DNA of 64,000 nucleotides, from contig NZ_FOJP01000001.1 of assembly GCF_900111835.1 (NCBI RefSeq), forward strand, positions 372,001-436,000, given 5' to 3'. Both the position numbers and the translations under genes were made by a program. This document shows, one piece after another, positions 48,944 through 58,018 of this stretch; position 1 is the stretch's first letter; every line of letters starts with the position of its first letter. This DNA is from Metapseudomonas otitidis. Lineage in GTDB: Bacteria > Pseudomonadota > Gammaproteobacteria > Pseudomonadales > Pseudomonadaceae. The notes beneath the pieces are model-generated. The model was not told the DNA's origin. It was given only the letters and a program-made list of their open reading frames with translations, and did no database searches.

Positions 48944-50467
48944 TCAGTGGTGGACGCTGTCCACCGCGATGGATTCCCCCGAAACCTCCACGAACGGCTG
49001 CCGGCGATCGGCGAGCGCGACGTGGATCAGTGCCGCCAGCCCGGCACCGAAGAACCAGGAGAAGTGCGACAGGCTCTCGAAGGCCGGCAGCAGCGCAAGC
49101 ACGATGGCGATCAGCGCCGAGGGAGCGAAGGCGGCCAGGGCCCGCAGGTTGATGCCGCGGTGGTAGTGGTAGGCCGCCTCGGGGGCCTCCGAGTACAGCT
49201 CCGGCAGGTTCACCCGGCCCCGGCGCACCAGGTAGTAGTCGGCGACGATGATGCCGTACAGCGGGCCGAGCAGGGCGCCCAGGCCGCCGAGGAAGTAGAG
49301 GATCACGCCGGGGCTGTTGTAGAGGTGCCAGGGCAGGATCACCACGGCGAGTGTGGCGGCCAGCAGGCCGGCGCGGCGGAAGTTCAGCACGCGCGGGGCC
49401 AGGTTGGTGAGCACATAGGCCGGGGCGACGAAGTTGGCCATGATGTTCACCGCCACGGTGACGATCAGGAAGGCCAGGCAGCCGAGCACCAGCAGCCCGG
49501 TGTGGGGGATGGCGGCGACGATGTCGGTGGGGCTCTGGATCAGCGTGCCGTCGAGGCTGAACTGGGCACCGGCGAGGACCACGGCGATCAGCCCGAACAG
49601 CAGCATGTTCACCGGCAGGCCCCAGAAGTTGCCCTGGCTGATGGTGCGGCGGTCCGGGCAGTTCCGCGAGAAGTCGCAGAAGTTGAGGATCATGGTGCCG
49701 TACAGGCTCACCCACAGCGCGGCGCCGCTGAACACCTTGAGCCACAGGCCGGCGCCTTCGGCCTGCTGGCCGGTGGACCAGCTGATGCGCAGCCCGGCGC
49801 GGATGTACATCCAGCTGGCCAGCGCGGCGACGGTAACCAGGATCACCGGCCCGGCGAAGGACTCGTAGCGCCGCACCATTTCCATGCCGTAGGCGAAGAT
49901 CAGCAGCTGCACGCACCAGATGCCGAGGAAGGTCAGCCAGCCCAGGGTGGACAGGCCCAGCAGGCTGTCCTGGTCGTAGGCCCGCAGCTCCGGCGCCAGG
50001 GCGGTGAGCAGCACCCGCAGCACCACCGAGGCGAGGTAGGTCTGGATGCCGAACCAGGCGATGGCGATCACCGCGCGGATCAGCGCCGGCAACTGGGCGC
50101 CGTGGATGCCGAAGGCGATGCGACACATCACCGGGTAGGGCAGGCCGGTCTTCTGGCCCATGTAGCCGGAGAGGTTCATCAGGCCGTAGATGAGCAGGGC
50201 ACCGAGGGCGAAGGCGGCGAGGATCTGCGCGCCGCTCATGCCGAGGGCGAACAGGCCGATGGCGAAGGAGTAGTTGGCGATGTTGTGGACGTCGTTGGTC
50301 CACAGCGCGAAGAGGCTGTAGCGCCCCCAGCGGCGCCCCTCGGCCTTGGTGGGGGCGAGGTCGGCGCTGTAGAGCCGGGGGCTGAGGGCGGCTTGCTGGG
50401 GTGAGGCGGCGGTGGGCGCGGTGGCGGCACCGGGTGCAGCGGCGACATGGGCGGGGGTTGGGTTCAT
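48944..50467 (-). CDS. NCS1-family permease (nucleobase/allantoin/hydantoin type)
   Basis: Inner-membrane cation symporter of the nucleobase:cation symporter-1 family. The protein has 507 residues with about 12 helices. Family features: SLFALWTNDVHNIANYSFAIGLFALG in helix 1, NLSGYMGQKTGLPYPVMCRIAFG in helix 3, and NFCDFSRNC in the substrate-binding region. The start was set at the ATG at 50467; a frame extends to 50524 without a ribosome site. Substrate (cytosine, uracil, allantoin or hydantoin) cannot be read directly. No catabolic partner genes sit alongside. Operator-like palindromes lie upstream. Confidence 0.9.
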   Translation of the reverse strand: MNPTPAHVAAAPGAATAPTAASPQQAALSPRLYSADLAPTKAEGRRWGRYSLFALWTNDVHNIANYSFAIGLFALGMSGAQILAAFALGALLIYGLMNLSGYMGQKTGLPYPVMCRIAFGIHGAQLPALIRAVIAIAWFGIQTYLASVVLRVLLTALAPELRAYDQDSLLGLSTLGWLTFLGIWCVQLLIFAYGMEMVRRYESFAGPVILVTVAALASWMYIRAGLRISWSTGQQAEGAGLWLKVFSGAALWVSLYGTMILNFCDFSRNCPDRRTISQGNFWGLPVNMLLFGLIAVVLAGAQFSLDGTLIQSPTDIVAAIPHTGLLVLGCLAFLIVTVAVNIMANFVAPAYVLTNLAPRVLNFRRAGLLAATLAVVILPWHLYNSPGVILYFLGGLGALLGPLYGIIVADYYLVRRGRVNLPELYSEAPEAAYHYHRGINLRALAAFAPSALIAIVLALLPAFESLSHFSWFFGAGLAALIHVALADRRQPFVEVSGESIAVDSVHH

Positions 50468-50627
50468 GGTCGGCTCGGCCTGTATGCACGATTTGTTTGA
50501 GTTGTGTGCAATTGCGAGTTCCATGCCACTTTCCGGGCGTTGGCGCTCATCTGCGTGCTGCGCGTGCTCTCACGCCAGGTGTGGCGAGGGCTGCCGGGAA
50601 AGAATTGAATTTTCCTTTTCTATCATT

Positions 50628-50689
50628 GACTTGCGAGTCAGTTTTGGCGTGCCCAGTCGCGGGGCGCTTTGGGTTTTTTGTACACAAAA
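50628..50689 (-). promoter_or_regulatory. Two operator-like palindromes upstream of the NCS1 permease
   Basis: The 320-bp gap 50468-50787 has no gene. It holds TGACT-TGCG-AGTCA (50628-50641) and TTTTGT-AC-ACAAAA (50676-50689), both perfect inverted repeats, about 48 bp apart. They lie 160-220 bp before the permease start. They may bind a local repressor or activator. Confidence 0.4.
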
Positions 50690-50740
50690 TTGTGCGCAGG
50701 CGTTACGCAAGCCCATGACGGCGTTGGAGGTGGGGCGCAT

Positions 50741-50766
50741 AAAAAAACCGCCCCGGAGGGCGGTTT
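50741..50766 (-). terminator. Terminator of glcB
   Basis: A 9-bp stem (AAACCGCCC / GGGCGGTTT, loop CGGA), followed on the minus strand by TTTT. It lies 22 bases beyond the glcB stop. Confidence 0.9.
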
Positions 50767-50787
50767 CTTCAACGCGGTGCGCCGTGC

Positions 50788-52965
50788 TTACAGGCCGTTC
50801 TTGGCCTTGTACTCGCGGCGACGACGGTGCAGCACCGGCTCGGTGTAGCCGTTGGGCTGCCGGGTGCCTTCGACCACCAGTTCCAGGGCGGCCTGGAAGG
50901 CGACGTTGTCGTCGAAGTTCGGCGCCATCGGGCGGTAGAGCGGGTCGCTGGCGTTCTGGCGGTCCACCACGGCGGCCATGCGCTTGAGGCTTTCCTCGAC
51001 CTGCTCGCGGGTGATCACGCCGTGGCGCAGCCAGTTGGCCAGCAGCTGGCTGGAGATGCGCAGGGTGGCGCGGTCTTCCATCAGGCCGACGTCGTTGATG
51101 TCCGGCACCTTGGAGCAGCCGACGCCCTGGTCGATCCAGCGGACCACGTAGCCGAGGATGCCCTGGGCGTTGTTGTCCACTTCGTTCTTGATCTCCTCGG
51201 CGGTCCAGTCGGTGCTGGGAGCCAGGGGGATGGTCAGGATGTCGTCCACGGAGGCCGGGGTGCGTTTGGCCAGTTCGGCCTGGCGGGCGAACACGTCGAC
51301 CTTGTGGTAGTGCAGCGCGTGCAGGGTGGCGGCGGTGGGCGAGGGGACCCAGGCGGTGTTGGCGCCGGAGAGCGGGTGGCCGATCTTCTGCTCCACCATC
51401 GCGGCCATCAGGTCCGGCATGGCCCACATGCCCTTGCCGATCTGCGCGCGGCCTTGCAGGCCGGTGGCCAGGCCGACGTCGACGTTGTTGTTCTCGTAGG
51501 AGCCGATCCACTTCTCGCTCTTCATGGCGGCCTTGCGCACCATGGCGCCAGCTTCCATGGAGGTGTGGATTTCGTCACCGGTGCGGTCGAGGAAGCCGGT
51601 GTTGATGAACACCACGCGCTCGGCAGCGGCCTTGATGCAGGCCTTCAGGTTGACGGTGGTGCGGCGCTCCTCGTCCATGATGCCGACCTTGAGGGTGTTG
51701 CGCGGCATGCCCAGCACGTCTTCGACGCGGCTGAAGATCTCGGTGGCGAAGGCGACTTCCTCCGGACCGTGCATCTTCGGCTTGACGATGTAGACCGAGC
51801 CGGTGCGGGTGTTCTTGCGGCTGGTGTTGCCGTTGAGGTTGTGCAGGGCGATGAGGCTGGTGAACAGCGCGTCCTGGATGCCCTCGGGCACTTCGTTGCC
51901 AGCGGCGTCGAGGATGGCCGGGTTGGTCATCAGGTGGCCGACGTTGCGCACGAACAGCAGGCTGCGGCCGTGCAGGGTCAGCTCGGAACCATCGGCCTTG
52001 GTGTAGACGCGGTCGGGGTTCATGGTGCGGGTGAAGGTCTGGCCGCCCTTGCTGACTTCCTCGGCGAGGTCGCCCTTCATCAGGCCCAGCCAGTTGCGGT
52101 AGACGACGGTCTTGTCGTCGGCGTCGACGGCGGCGACGGAGTCCTCGCAGTCCATGATGGTGGTCAGGGCGGCTTCCATCAGCACGTCCTTGACGCCAGC
52201 GGCATCGGTCTGGCCGATGGGGCTGGTGGGGTCGATCTGGATTTCGAAGTGCAGGCCGTTGTGCTTGAGCAGCACGGCGGCGGGCTTGGCAGCGTCACCC
52301 TGGAAGGCGATGAACTGCGCGGCGTTCTTCAGGCCGGTCTCGCTGCCGTTCTTCAGGCTCACGGCGAGCTGGCCGTTCTTGACGGTGTAGGCGGTGGCGT
52401 CGACGTGGGAGCCGGACTCCAGCGGCGCGGCTTCGTCGAGGAAGGCGCGGGCGTAGGCGATGACCAGGTCACCCCGGACCTTGTTGTAGCCCTTGCCCTT
52501 CTCGGCGCCGTTGGCTTCGCTGATCACGTCGGTGCCGTAGAGCGCGTCGTACAGCGAGCCCCAGCGGGCGTTGGCGGCGTTCAGGGCGAAGCGGGCGTTC
52601 ATCACCGGCACCACCAGCTGCGGGCCGGCCATGCGGGCGATTTCTTCGTCGACGTTCTGGGTGCTGGCCTGGAAGTCGGCCGGTTCGGGCAGCAGGTAGC
52701 CGATTTCCTGCAGGAAGGCCTTGTAGGCCACGGCGTCATGGGCCTGGCCGGCACGGGCCTGGTGCCAGGCGTCGATCTTGGCCTGCAGTTCGTCGCGTTT
52801 GGCGAGCAGGGCTTTGTTCTTCGGCGCGAGGTCGTTGATGACCTTCTCCGCACCGGCCCAGAACGCGTCGGCAGCGATGCCGGTTCCGGGGATGGCTTCG
52901 TTGTTCACGAAGTCGAACAGGACTTTGGCGACCTGCAGGCCACCGACTTGAACGCGCTCAGTCAT
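50788..52965 (-). CDS. glcB: Malate synthase G
   Basis: Condenses glyoxylate and acetyl-CoA to malate and CoA, completing the glyoxylate bypass and glycolate use. The protein has 725 residues, typical of the G isoform. Characteristic segments are [61 protein letters not shown] (the glyoxylate-binding part) and [16 protein letters not shown]. The start begins [17 protein letters not shown]. It is a solitary gene with its own terminator. A 315-bp gap on the other side (52966-53280) probably carries its promoter. This corresponds to PA0482. Confidence 0.97.
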   Translation of the reverse strand: MTERVQVGGLQVAKVLFDFVNNEAIPGTGIAADAFWAGAEKVINDLAPKNKALLAKRDELQAKIDAWHQARAGQAHDAVAYKAFLQEIGYLLPEPADFQASTQNVDEEIARMAGPQLVVPVMNARFALNAANARWGSLYDALYGTDVISEANGAEKGKGYNKVRGDLVIAYARAFLDEAAPLESGSHVDATAYTVKNGQLAVSLKNGSETGLKNAAQFIAFQGDAAKPAAVLLKHNGLHFEIQIDPTSPIGQTDAAGVKDVLMEAALTTIMDCEDSVAAVDADDKTVVYRNWLGLMKGDLAEEVSKGGQTFTRTMNPDRVYTKADGSELTLHGRSLLFVRNVGHLMTNPAILDAAGNEVPEGIQDALFTSLIALHNLNGNTSRKNTRTGSVYIVKPKMHGPEEVAFATEIFSRVEDVLGMPRNTLKVGIMDEERRTTVNLKACIKAAAERVVFINTGFLDRTGDEIHTSMEAGAMVRKAAMKSEKWIGSYENNNVDVGLATGLQGRAQIGKGMWAMPDLMAAMVEQKIGHPLSGANTAWVPSPTAATLHALHYHKVDVFARQAELAKRTPASVDDILTIPLAPSTDWTAEEIKNEVDNNAQGILGYVVRWIDQGVGCSKVPDINDVGLMEDRATLRISSQLLANWLRHGVITREQVEESLKRMAAVVDRQNASDPLYRPMAPNFDDNVAFQAALELVVEGTRQPNGYTEPVLHRRRREYKAKNGL

Positions 52966-53280
52966 TGCTTGCCTCACTCTGCTCAATATCCGCTCTGGAC
53001 CGTGCCTGAAAGCTTGTAGTCCGAGCCGCGGCATACTACATGAACCCGTCACAAAAAACAGGGTCGGGCGTCGCTATGCGACCGAAAAACCACTTACGGT
53101 CACTGCGGGGCAAGAATGTTCTCAAAAAACCGATAGATTGTTCCAGATAAATCTTCAAACCGTACACGATCACGATTTTCGCGGCGCTGCGACCCGGCGT
53201 CGCAGCATCTGACAGCGTCATCAGCCACTACCTTCAGCTCTTTTCTATACTGCCTCCACTACAAAAAAAGGAGCCCCACC
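52966..53280. other. Divergent gap between glcB and the GNAT gene
   Basis: A 315-bp region without a gene, AT-richer than its surroundings. It holds an 8-bp inverted repeat GCTGCGAC-N5-GTCGCAGC (53186-53206). AAAAGGAG just before 53281 is the ribosome site of the GNAT gene. The glcB promoter is expected here but I cannot place it. Confidence 0.5.
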
Positions 53281-53733
53281 ATGACGGTACGCGCTGCGAC
53301 CGCCGCTGACCTGGATGAGCTGAGCCAGTTGTTCAGTGGTTACCTGGACTTCTACCGGGTGCCCCGCCCGCTGCAGGAGATCCGCCACTTCCTCGGCGAG
53401 CGCCTGGAACGCGGCGATTCGGTGATCCTCATCGACCGCGACGAATCCGGGCATGCCCAGGGGTTCGTCCAGCTCTATCCCTTCATGTCCTCCCTGGCGT
53501 TGGCACCGGCCTGGCTGCTCAGTGACCTGTTCGTTGCCCCTTCGGCGCGCCGTCTGGGGGTGGGCGAACGGCTGATGAACGCCGCCCGCGCCCATGGCGA
53601 GGCCACCGGCGCCTGCGGCCTGCAGCTGGAAACCGCGCGGACCAACCTGGCCGGGCAGGCGCTCTACGAGCGGCTCGGCTACGTGCGGGACGAGGTGTAC
53701 CTGACCTACTGGCTGAGCCTGGATCGCCGCTGA
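53281..53733 (+). CDS. GNAT-family N-acetyltransferase
   Basis: The protein has 150 residues with a standard GNAT fold: ATAADLDELSQLFSGYLDFY at the N-terminus, the central strand WLLSDLFVAPSARRLGVGERLM which carries the acetyl-CoA pyrophosphate loop (R-R-x-G-x-G), and LQLETARTNLAGQALYERLGYVRD. The substrate is unknown. A strong AAGGAG precedes the ATG. It lies 25 bp before the GcvR-like gene on the same strand and probably shares its transcript. The same pair follows glcB in P. aeruginosa as I recall. Confidence 0.92.
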   Translation: MTVRAATAADLDELSQLFSGYLDFYRVPRPLQEIRHFLGERLERGDSVILIDRDESGHAQGFVQLYPFMSSLALAPAWLLSDLFVAPSARRLGVGERLMNAARAHGEATGACGLQLETARTNLAGQALYERLGYVRDEVYLTYWLSLDRR

Positions 53734-53758
53734 GCGACCCCGCACCAAGGAGACCGAC

Positions 53759-54277
53759 ATGCACCATCTCGTACTCACCGTGATCGCCGCCGACCAGCCC
53801 GGGCTGGTGGAGCGCATCGCTCAGTGCATCGCCACCCATGGCGGCAACTGGCTGGAAAGCCGCATGGCGCGGATGGCCGGGCAGTTCGCCGGTATCCTGC
53901 GGGTGGCCGTGCCCGCCGAGGGCCAGGGCAAGCTGGTGGCGGGCCTGCAAGGGCTGGAGACGCACGGCATCCGCGTGATGCTGGCGGACAGTGGCACCGA
54001 GCCGGCCAGCGGCTGGCAGACCATCCACCTGGAGCTGGTGGGCAACGACCGCCCCGGCATCGTCCGTGACATCACCCACCTGCTGTCCCGCCACGGGGTC
54101 AACCTGGAGCAGTTGCAGACCGAGGTGGTGCCGGCGCCCATGAGCAGCGAGCCGCTGTTTCGCGCCGAGGCCACCCTGGCCGTGCCCCTGGCGCTGTCGC
54201 TGGATGACCTGCAGGCGCAGCTGGAAACCCTGGCCGATGACCTGATGGTGGAACTGACGCTCAACGCCGACGCTTGA
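53759..54277 (+). CDS. GcvR-like ACT-domain regulatory protein
   Basis: The protein has 172 residues made of two ACT domains: the first about 3-80 (LVLTVIAADQPGLVERIAQCIATHGGNWLES), the second about 90-170 (HLELVGNDRPGIVRDITHLLSRHGVNLEQLQTEV). This is the layout of GcvR, the glycine-sensing antagonist of GcvA that controls glycine cleavage. The DxPG turns that bind amino acids are intact in both domains. Specificity for glycine is inferred from family. AAGGAG precedes the ATG. A DnaA-box-like palindrome begins 2 bp after the stop. Confidence 0.88.
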   Translation: MHHLVLTVIAADQPGLVERIAQCIATHGGNWLESRMARMAGQFAGILRVAVPAEGQGKLVAGLQGLETHGIRVMLADSGTEPASGWQTIHLELVGNDRPGIVRDITHLLSRHGVNLEQLQTEVVPAPMSSEPLFRAEATLAVPLALSLDDLQAQLETLADDLMVELTLNADA

Positions 54278-54278
54278 G

Positions 54279-54429
54279 GCTTACCCACGGAAAACCGGGG
54301 CAAGCCTGTGGACAAGTTGGGGATGCTCCGCCGCAGGCCTTTCCAGGCGTGGGCTGCAGGCGGCTGGTCGGAAACTGATCAGCTCGCCGGGCTTGTGCAC
54401 ATCCGCCGTGGACGGGCCTGTGGATAAGC
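54279..54429. repeat. Two inverted DnaA-box-like palindromes
   Basis: Units at 54279-54316 and 54391-54429, on the minus strand relative to the clusters at 13-16 kb. They read, in minus orientation, CTTGTCCACAGGCTTG and CTTATCCACAGGCC, the second containing the exact DnaA box TTATCCACA. They lie between the ACT protein gene and rarD, a 213-bp gap with no coding sequence. Confidence 0.75.
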
Positions 54430-54490
54430 TCGGGATCGACGGCTGCAGCCCCCGCCAGCAGCGGCGTGCAGCCCATCGTTCACTTATTGC

Positions 54491-55381
54491 TCAACCCTGG
54501 TTGCGGCGCAGGGTCATCCAGGCATCGACGCTGTAGATCGCCAGGCCGGCCCAGATGCAGCAGAAGGCCACCAGCTTGTTCGGGTCGAAGTGCTCGCCGA
54601 ACAGGAAGATCGCCTGCAGCATCACCAGGGTCGGCGCCAGGTACTGCAGGAAGCCCAGGGTGGTGTAGGGCAAGTGGCGGGCGGCGGCGTTGAAGCACAC
54701 CAGCGGCACCAGGGTCACCGGGCCGGCGGCCACCAGCCAGAGGGCCTGCGGGTCGCTCCAGAACCCCGCCTGGCCGGTGCTGGCCTCCGGGTGCAGCAAG
54801 AGCCAGCCCAGGGCCAGCGGCAGCAGCAGCCAGGTCTCCACCACCAGGCCCGGCAGCGCAGCCACCGGGGCCTGCTTACGGATCAGCCCATAGAAACCGA
54901 AGGTCAGGGCCAGGGTCAGCGACACCCAGGGCAGCGCGCCCACCTGCCAGATCTGCTGGGCCACGCCCACGGCCGCCAGGCCCACCGCCAGCCACTGCAG
55001 GCGGCGCAGGCGCTCGCCGAGCAGGAGCATGCCCAGCAGCACGTTCACCAGCGGGTTGATGTAGTAGCCCAGGCTCGCTTCCAGCATCCGGCCGTTGTTC
55101 ACCGCCCAGACGTAGACCAGCCAGTTGCTGGCGATCAGCAACCCGCTGGCGCCGAGGATGGCGAAGCGACGCGGGTTCTCGCGCAGCTCCCGCCACCAGC
55201 CCGGGTGCTTCCACACCGCCAGCAGCAAGGTGCCGAACAGGGCGGACCAGATGGCCCGGTGGGTGATGATCTCCAGAGCGGGAATGCGCTCGAGCAGCTT
55301 GAAGTAGATCGGGAATAGTCCCCAGATGACATAGGCAGTCAGGCCCAGGGCATAGCCCCGGCGGGGATTGGCGGTGGCCAT
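54491..55381 (-). CDS. rarD: RarD/EamA-family permease
   Basis: Inner-membrane transporter of the EamA drug/metabolite superfamily, RarD type. The protein has 296 residues with ten predicted helices in two EamA repeats. The opening RGYALGLTAYVIWGLFPIYFKLLERIPALEIITHRAIWS is the RarD signature, and LGYYINPLVNVLLGMLLLGERL lies mid-protein. The C-terminal half repeats the pattern (LGFLQYLAPTLVMLQAIFLFGEHF). The start at 55381 begins MATANPRRGYALG. The substrate is unknown despite the historical chloramphenicol-sensitivity name. Confidence 0.93.
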   Translation of the reverse strand: MATANPRRGYALGLTAYVIWGLFPIYFKLLERIPALEIITHRAIWSALFGTLLLAVWKHPGWWRELRENPRRFAILGASGLLIASNWLVYVWAVNNGRMLEASLGYYINPLVNVLLGMLLLGERLRRLQWLAVGLAAVGVAQQIWQVGALPWVSLTLALTFGFYGLIRKQAPVAALPGLVVETWLLLPLALGWLLLHPEASTGQAGFWSDPQALWLVAAGPVTLVPLVCFNAAARHLPYTTLGFLQYLAPTLVMLQAIFLFGEHFDPNKLVAFCCIWAGLAIYSVDAWMTLRRNQG

Positions 55382-55553
55382 CAGGCGTCCTTGGTCGGGC
55401 AGGTTGAGGGAAGCGCGCCATTTTAGGGCGCGCACCGGCGCTTGTCTGTGACGTTGCGGTCGGCACGGGGTTCCGCAGTGCCGTGGGAGGGCGGTCGCGG
55501 CAATGCCGCCCGGCGGCTGGCACACTGCACGCCGGTTTCCCAAGGAGTGCGCC

Positions 55554-56141
55554 ATGACCGTCGTCGAACGCTACCTGCAAGGCCTGGAGCAGGCCCTGCC
55601 CCCCGAGTCCCGCCAGCGCCTGGGCCAGGCCCTGGGGGCCACGCCCGCCCAGCTGGAGGCGCTGCGTGCGGCCTATCCCCAGGTGCCCGACAGCCTGCTG
55701 GCGCTGCTCCAGCGCATCAATGGCACCTACTGGCAGGACCACGGCGGGGTCATGCTGCAGGAGCTGATTCTCGGCTCGGACGTGTTCGAGTACCCCTATT
55801 ACCTGCTCTCGGTGGAGCAGATGCTCGCCGAGCGTCGCCGTACCGACAGCATCCTCCAGGTCTACGACGGCTACCTGGACGAGTTTCCGGAGCTGATCGG
55901 CGCCGGCATCGACCCGGCACTGCCGATGGATCGCCGCCTGTGCTTTTCCCACTGCATGAACAATGGCGGCACCTCGGTGCTGTACCTGGACTTCGACCCG
56001 GCGCCGGGCGGTGCGGTGGGGCAGGTCGTGCGCTTCCTGCACGACCCCGATTCCTACGCGGTGATCGCGCCGAGCTTCGAGTGCTACCTCGAACAATTGA
56101 TGGAGGACGGCTACGCCTTCGTCTTCGACGAGGACGAGTGA
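55554..56141 (+). CDS. SMI1/KNR4-family protein
   Basis: The protein has 195 residues with a SMI1/KNR4 fold (about 25-160): ATPAQLEALRAAYPQVPDSLLALLQRINGTYW at the N-terminus, LILGSDVFEYPYYLLSVEQML, and LCFSHCMNNGGTSVLYLDFDPAPGG. The C-terminus is acidic (FVFDEDE). Members of this superfamily often act as immunity proteins to toxins but also serve housekeeping roles. No toxin gene is visible beside it, so an immunity role is not supported here. AAGGAG lies before the ATG. Confidence 0.85.
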   Translation: MTVVERYLQGLEQALPPESRQRLGQALGATPAQLEALRAAYPQVPDSLLALLQRINGTYWQDHGGVMLQELILGSDVFEYPYYLLSVEQMLAERRRTDSILQVYDGYLDEFPELIGAGIDPALPMDRRLCFSHCMNNGGTSVLYLDFDPAPGGAVGQVVRFLHDPDSYAVIAPSFECYLEQLMEDGYAFVFDEDE

Positions 56142-56146
56142 ACCCC

Positions 56147-57121
56147 TCAGAACAGCCTGAGCGGCTCCTCGTCCAGGGCTGCCAGTTGCTCGCGCAGGGT
56201 GAGCACCTGGTCGCCCCAGTAGCGTTCGCTGCCGAACCAGGAGAAATGCATGGGGAAGGCCGGGTCGTCCCAGCGGCGGGCGATCCAGGCGCTGTGGTGC
56301 ATCAGGCGCAGGGCCCGCAGACCTTCGATCAGCGGCAGCTCGCGGGGGTCGAAGTCGTGGAACTCCTGGTAGCCGTCCATCAGCTCGGAGAGCTGCCCCA
56401 ACCGCTCCTGGCGTTCGCCGGCCAGCATCATCCACAGGTCCTGCACGGCAGGGCCCATGCGGCAGTCGTCCAGGTCGACGACGTGGAACGCCTCGTCGCG
56501 GCACAGCAGGTTGCCCGGGTGGCAGTCGCCATGCAGGCGGATGGGGCTGTAGCGCACCTCGGCGAACAGTTTGTCGAGGCGCTTCAGCAGGTCGCGGGCC
56601 ACCGATTCGTAGGCCGGCAGCAGGCCCTTGGGGATGAAGCCACCTTCCAGCAGCGTCTGCAGCGAGGCGTGGCCGAAGTTATCCACAGCCAGCTGCTCGC
56701 GGTGCTGGAACGGCCGGGTCGCGCCCACGGCGTGCAGGCGGCCGAGCAGCTGGCCGAGGCGATAGAGCTGGTCGAGGTTGCCCGGCTCCGGGGCGCGGCC
56801 GCCGCGACGGGGGAACAGGGCGAAGCGGAAGCCAGCGTGCTCGAACAGCGTCTCGCCTTCGCAGCGCAGGGGCGCCACCACCGGCACTTCGTGTTCCTCC
56901 AGCTCCAGGGTGAAGGCGTGCTCCTCGCGGATCGCAGCGTCGGTCCAGCGCTCGGGCCGGTAGAACTTGGCGATGAGGGGCGCGCTGTCCTCGATCCCCA
57001 CCTGGTACACGCGGTTCTCGTAGCTGTTCAGCGCCAGTACCCGGGCATCGCTGAGGTAGCCCAGGCTCTCCACGGCATCCAGGACCAGGTCGGGGGTGAG
57101 GGCGTCGAAGGGATGGGACAT
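56147..57121 (-). CDS. srkA: Stress response kinase SrkA (YihE)
   Basis: Eukaryote-like kinase of the choline-kinase/APH fold that counters stress-induced cell death in E. coli. The protein has 324 residues. The catalytic motifs are visible: LHGDCHPGNLL (catalytic Asp and Asn) and VVDLDDCRMGPAVQDLW (metal-binding Asp). The opening HPFDALTPDLVLDAVESLGY is typical of SrkA. Convergent with the SMI1/KNR4 gene, 5 bp between stops. An isolated TTATCCACA occurs inside it at 56681-56689 but as coding sequence. Confidence 0.94.
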   Translation of the reverse strand: MSHPFDALTPDLVLDAVESLGYLSDARVLALNSYENRVYQVGIEDSAPLIAKFYRPERWTDAAIREEHAFTLELEEHEVPVVAPLRCEGETLFEHAGFRFALFPRRGGRAPEPGNLDQLYRLGQLLGRLHAVGATRPFQHREQLAVDNFGHASLQTLLEGGFIPKGLLPAYESVARDLLKRLDKLFAEVRYSPIRLHGDCHPGNLLCRDEAFHVVDLDDCRMGPAVQDLWMMLAGERQERLGQLSELMDGYQEFHDFDPRELPLIEGLRALRLMHHSAWIARRWDDPAFPMHFSWFGSERYWGDQVLTLREQLAALDEEPLRLF

Positions 57122-57187
57122 GGGGCGGCTCCAGCGGATGGGCGCACAGTCTAGCGGGTCGCGCGCCGGCCTGCCGAAACCGCCGGG

Positions 57188-57952
57188 CTAGAGTGCCGTG
57201 CCCAGCAGCACCTGGCCGGGGTCGAACAGCACCCGCGCCAGCTGGCCGGGCTGCAGGCCGTCGGCGGCGAGGCGGGCCGGTTCGGCCAGGGCGCAGAGGG
57301 TCTGGCCGCTGCCCAGGGCGATGCGCACCTCGCTGGGGCCTTCCGCGTCGGGGACGATGGCCTCGATCCGGCCCTCCAGGGCGTTCAGGTGGGCATCCAC
57401 GGGCGCATGCAGCGGGTGCACTTCCAGCCAGCCGGCCTTCATCAGCGCGACCACCCCGACGCCCAGGGCCAGCTCCAGCTTCTCGGTGCTGTCGTGGGTG
57501 ATCTGTGCCTTCAGCCGGGCGCCACCGGGCAGTTCCATCTCCACCAGGTCGTTGCGGCCGTGGGCCTGCAGGCCGACCACCTTGCCGCTGAGCTGGTTGC
57601 GTGCGCTGGTGCGCAGCATCAGGCGGCCCAGGCGCTCCAGATCCTGTTCGTGCTCGGCGCTTTCCACCAGGCGTGCCTGCAGGCTTTCCAGGCGCTTGAA
57701 CAGCGCCAGCAGGCGCTCACCTTCGGCGGACAGGCGCGCACCGCCGCCGCCCTTGCCCCCCACGCTGCGCTCCACCAGCGGCTTCTCGGAGAGGTTGTTG
57801 AGCTCGTCGATGGCATCCCAGGCAGCCTTGTAGCTGAGGCCGGCGGCCTTGGCGGCGCGTGTGATGGAGCCCTGGATGGCGATCTGCTCCAGCAGCGCCA
57901 TGCGCTGGGGGCGGCGGGTCAGTTGCTGGGTGAGGGGGATCAGCTGGCTCAT
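57188..57952 (-). CDS. modE: Molybdate-responsive regulator ModE
   Basis: LysR-like winged-helix repressor that binds molybdate and controls molybdate transport genes. The protein has 254 residues: an N-terminal helix-turn-helix (ITRAAKAAGLSYKAAWDAIDELNN) with SVGGKGGGGARLS in the wing, and two C-terminal TOBE/Mop domains (about 120-250; TSARNQLSGKVVGLQ, LRTS-type, and EGRIEAIVPDAEGPSEVRIAL). The length is normal. No mod transport genes adjoin it here, so it acts at a distance. Equivalent to PA0487. Confidence 0.95.
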   Translation of the reverse strand: MSQLIPLTQQLTRRPQRMALLEQIAIQGSITRAAKAAGLSYKAAWDAIDELNNLSEKPLVERSVGGKGGGGARLSAEGERLLALFKRLESLQARLVESAEHEQDLERLGRLMLRTSARNQLSGKVVGLQAHGRNDLVEMELPGGARLKAQITHDSTEKLELALGVGVVALMKAGWLEVHPLHAPVDAHLNALEGRIEAIVPDAEGPSEVRIALGSGQTLCALAEPARLAADGLQPGQLARVLFDPGQVLLGTAL

Positions 57953-58018
57953 GGTGGTCGGGGCCCAATGGACATGGCGCGCAGGCTGAGTGAGCAGGGC
58001 GCGGTCGTCAAGCGCCCG

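Noticed and set aside
55554-56141. SMI1/KNR4 gene as immunity protein of a toxin system
   Set aside because: No toxin, Rhs, T6SS or CDI gene is adjacent; the neighbours are housekeeping genes.
56681-56693. TTATCCACA inside srkA as a further repeat unit
   Set aside because: It encodes conserved protein sequence and lacks the second palindromic arm.
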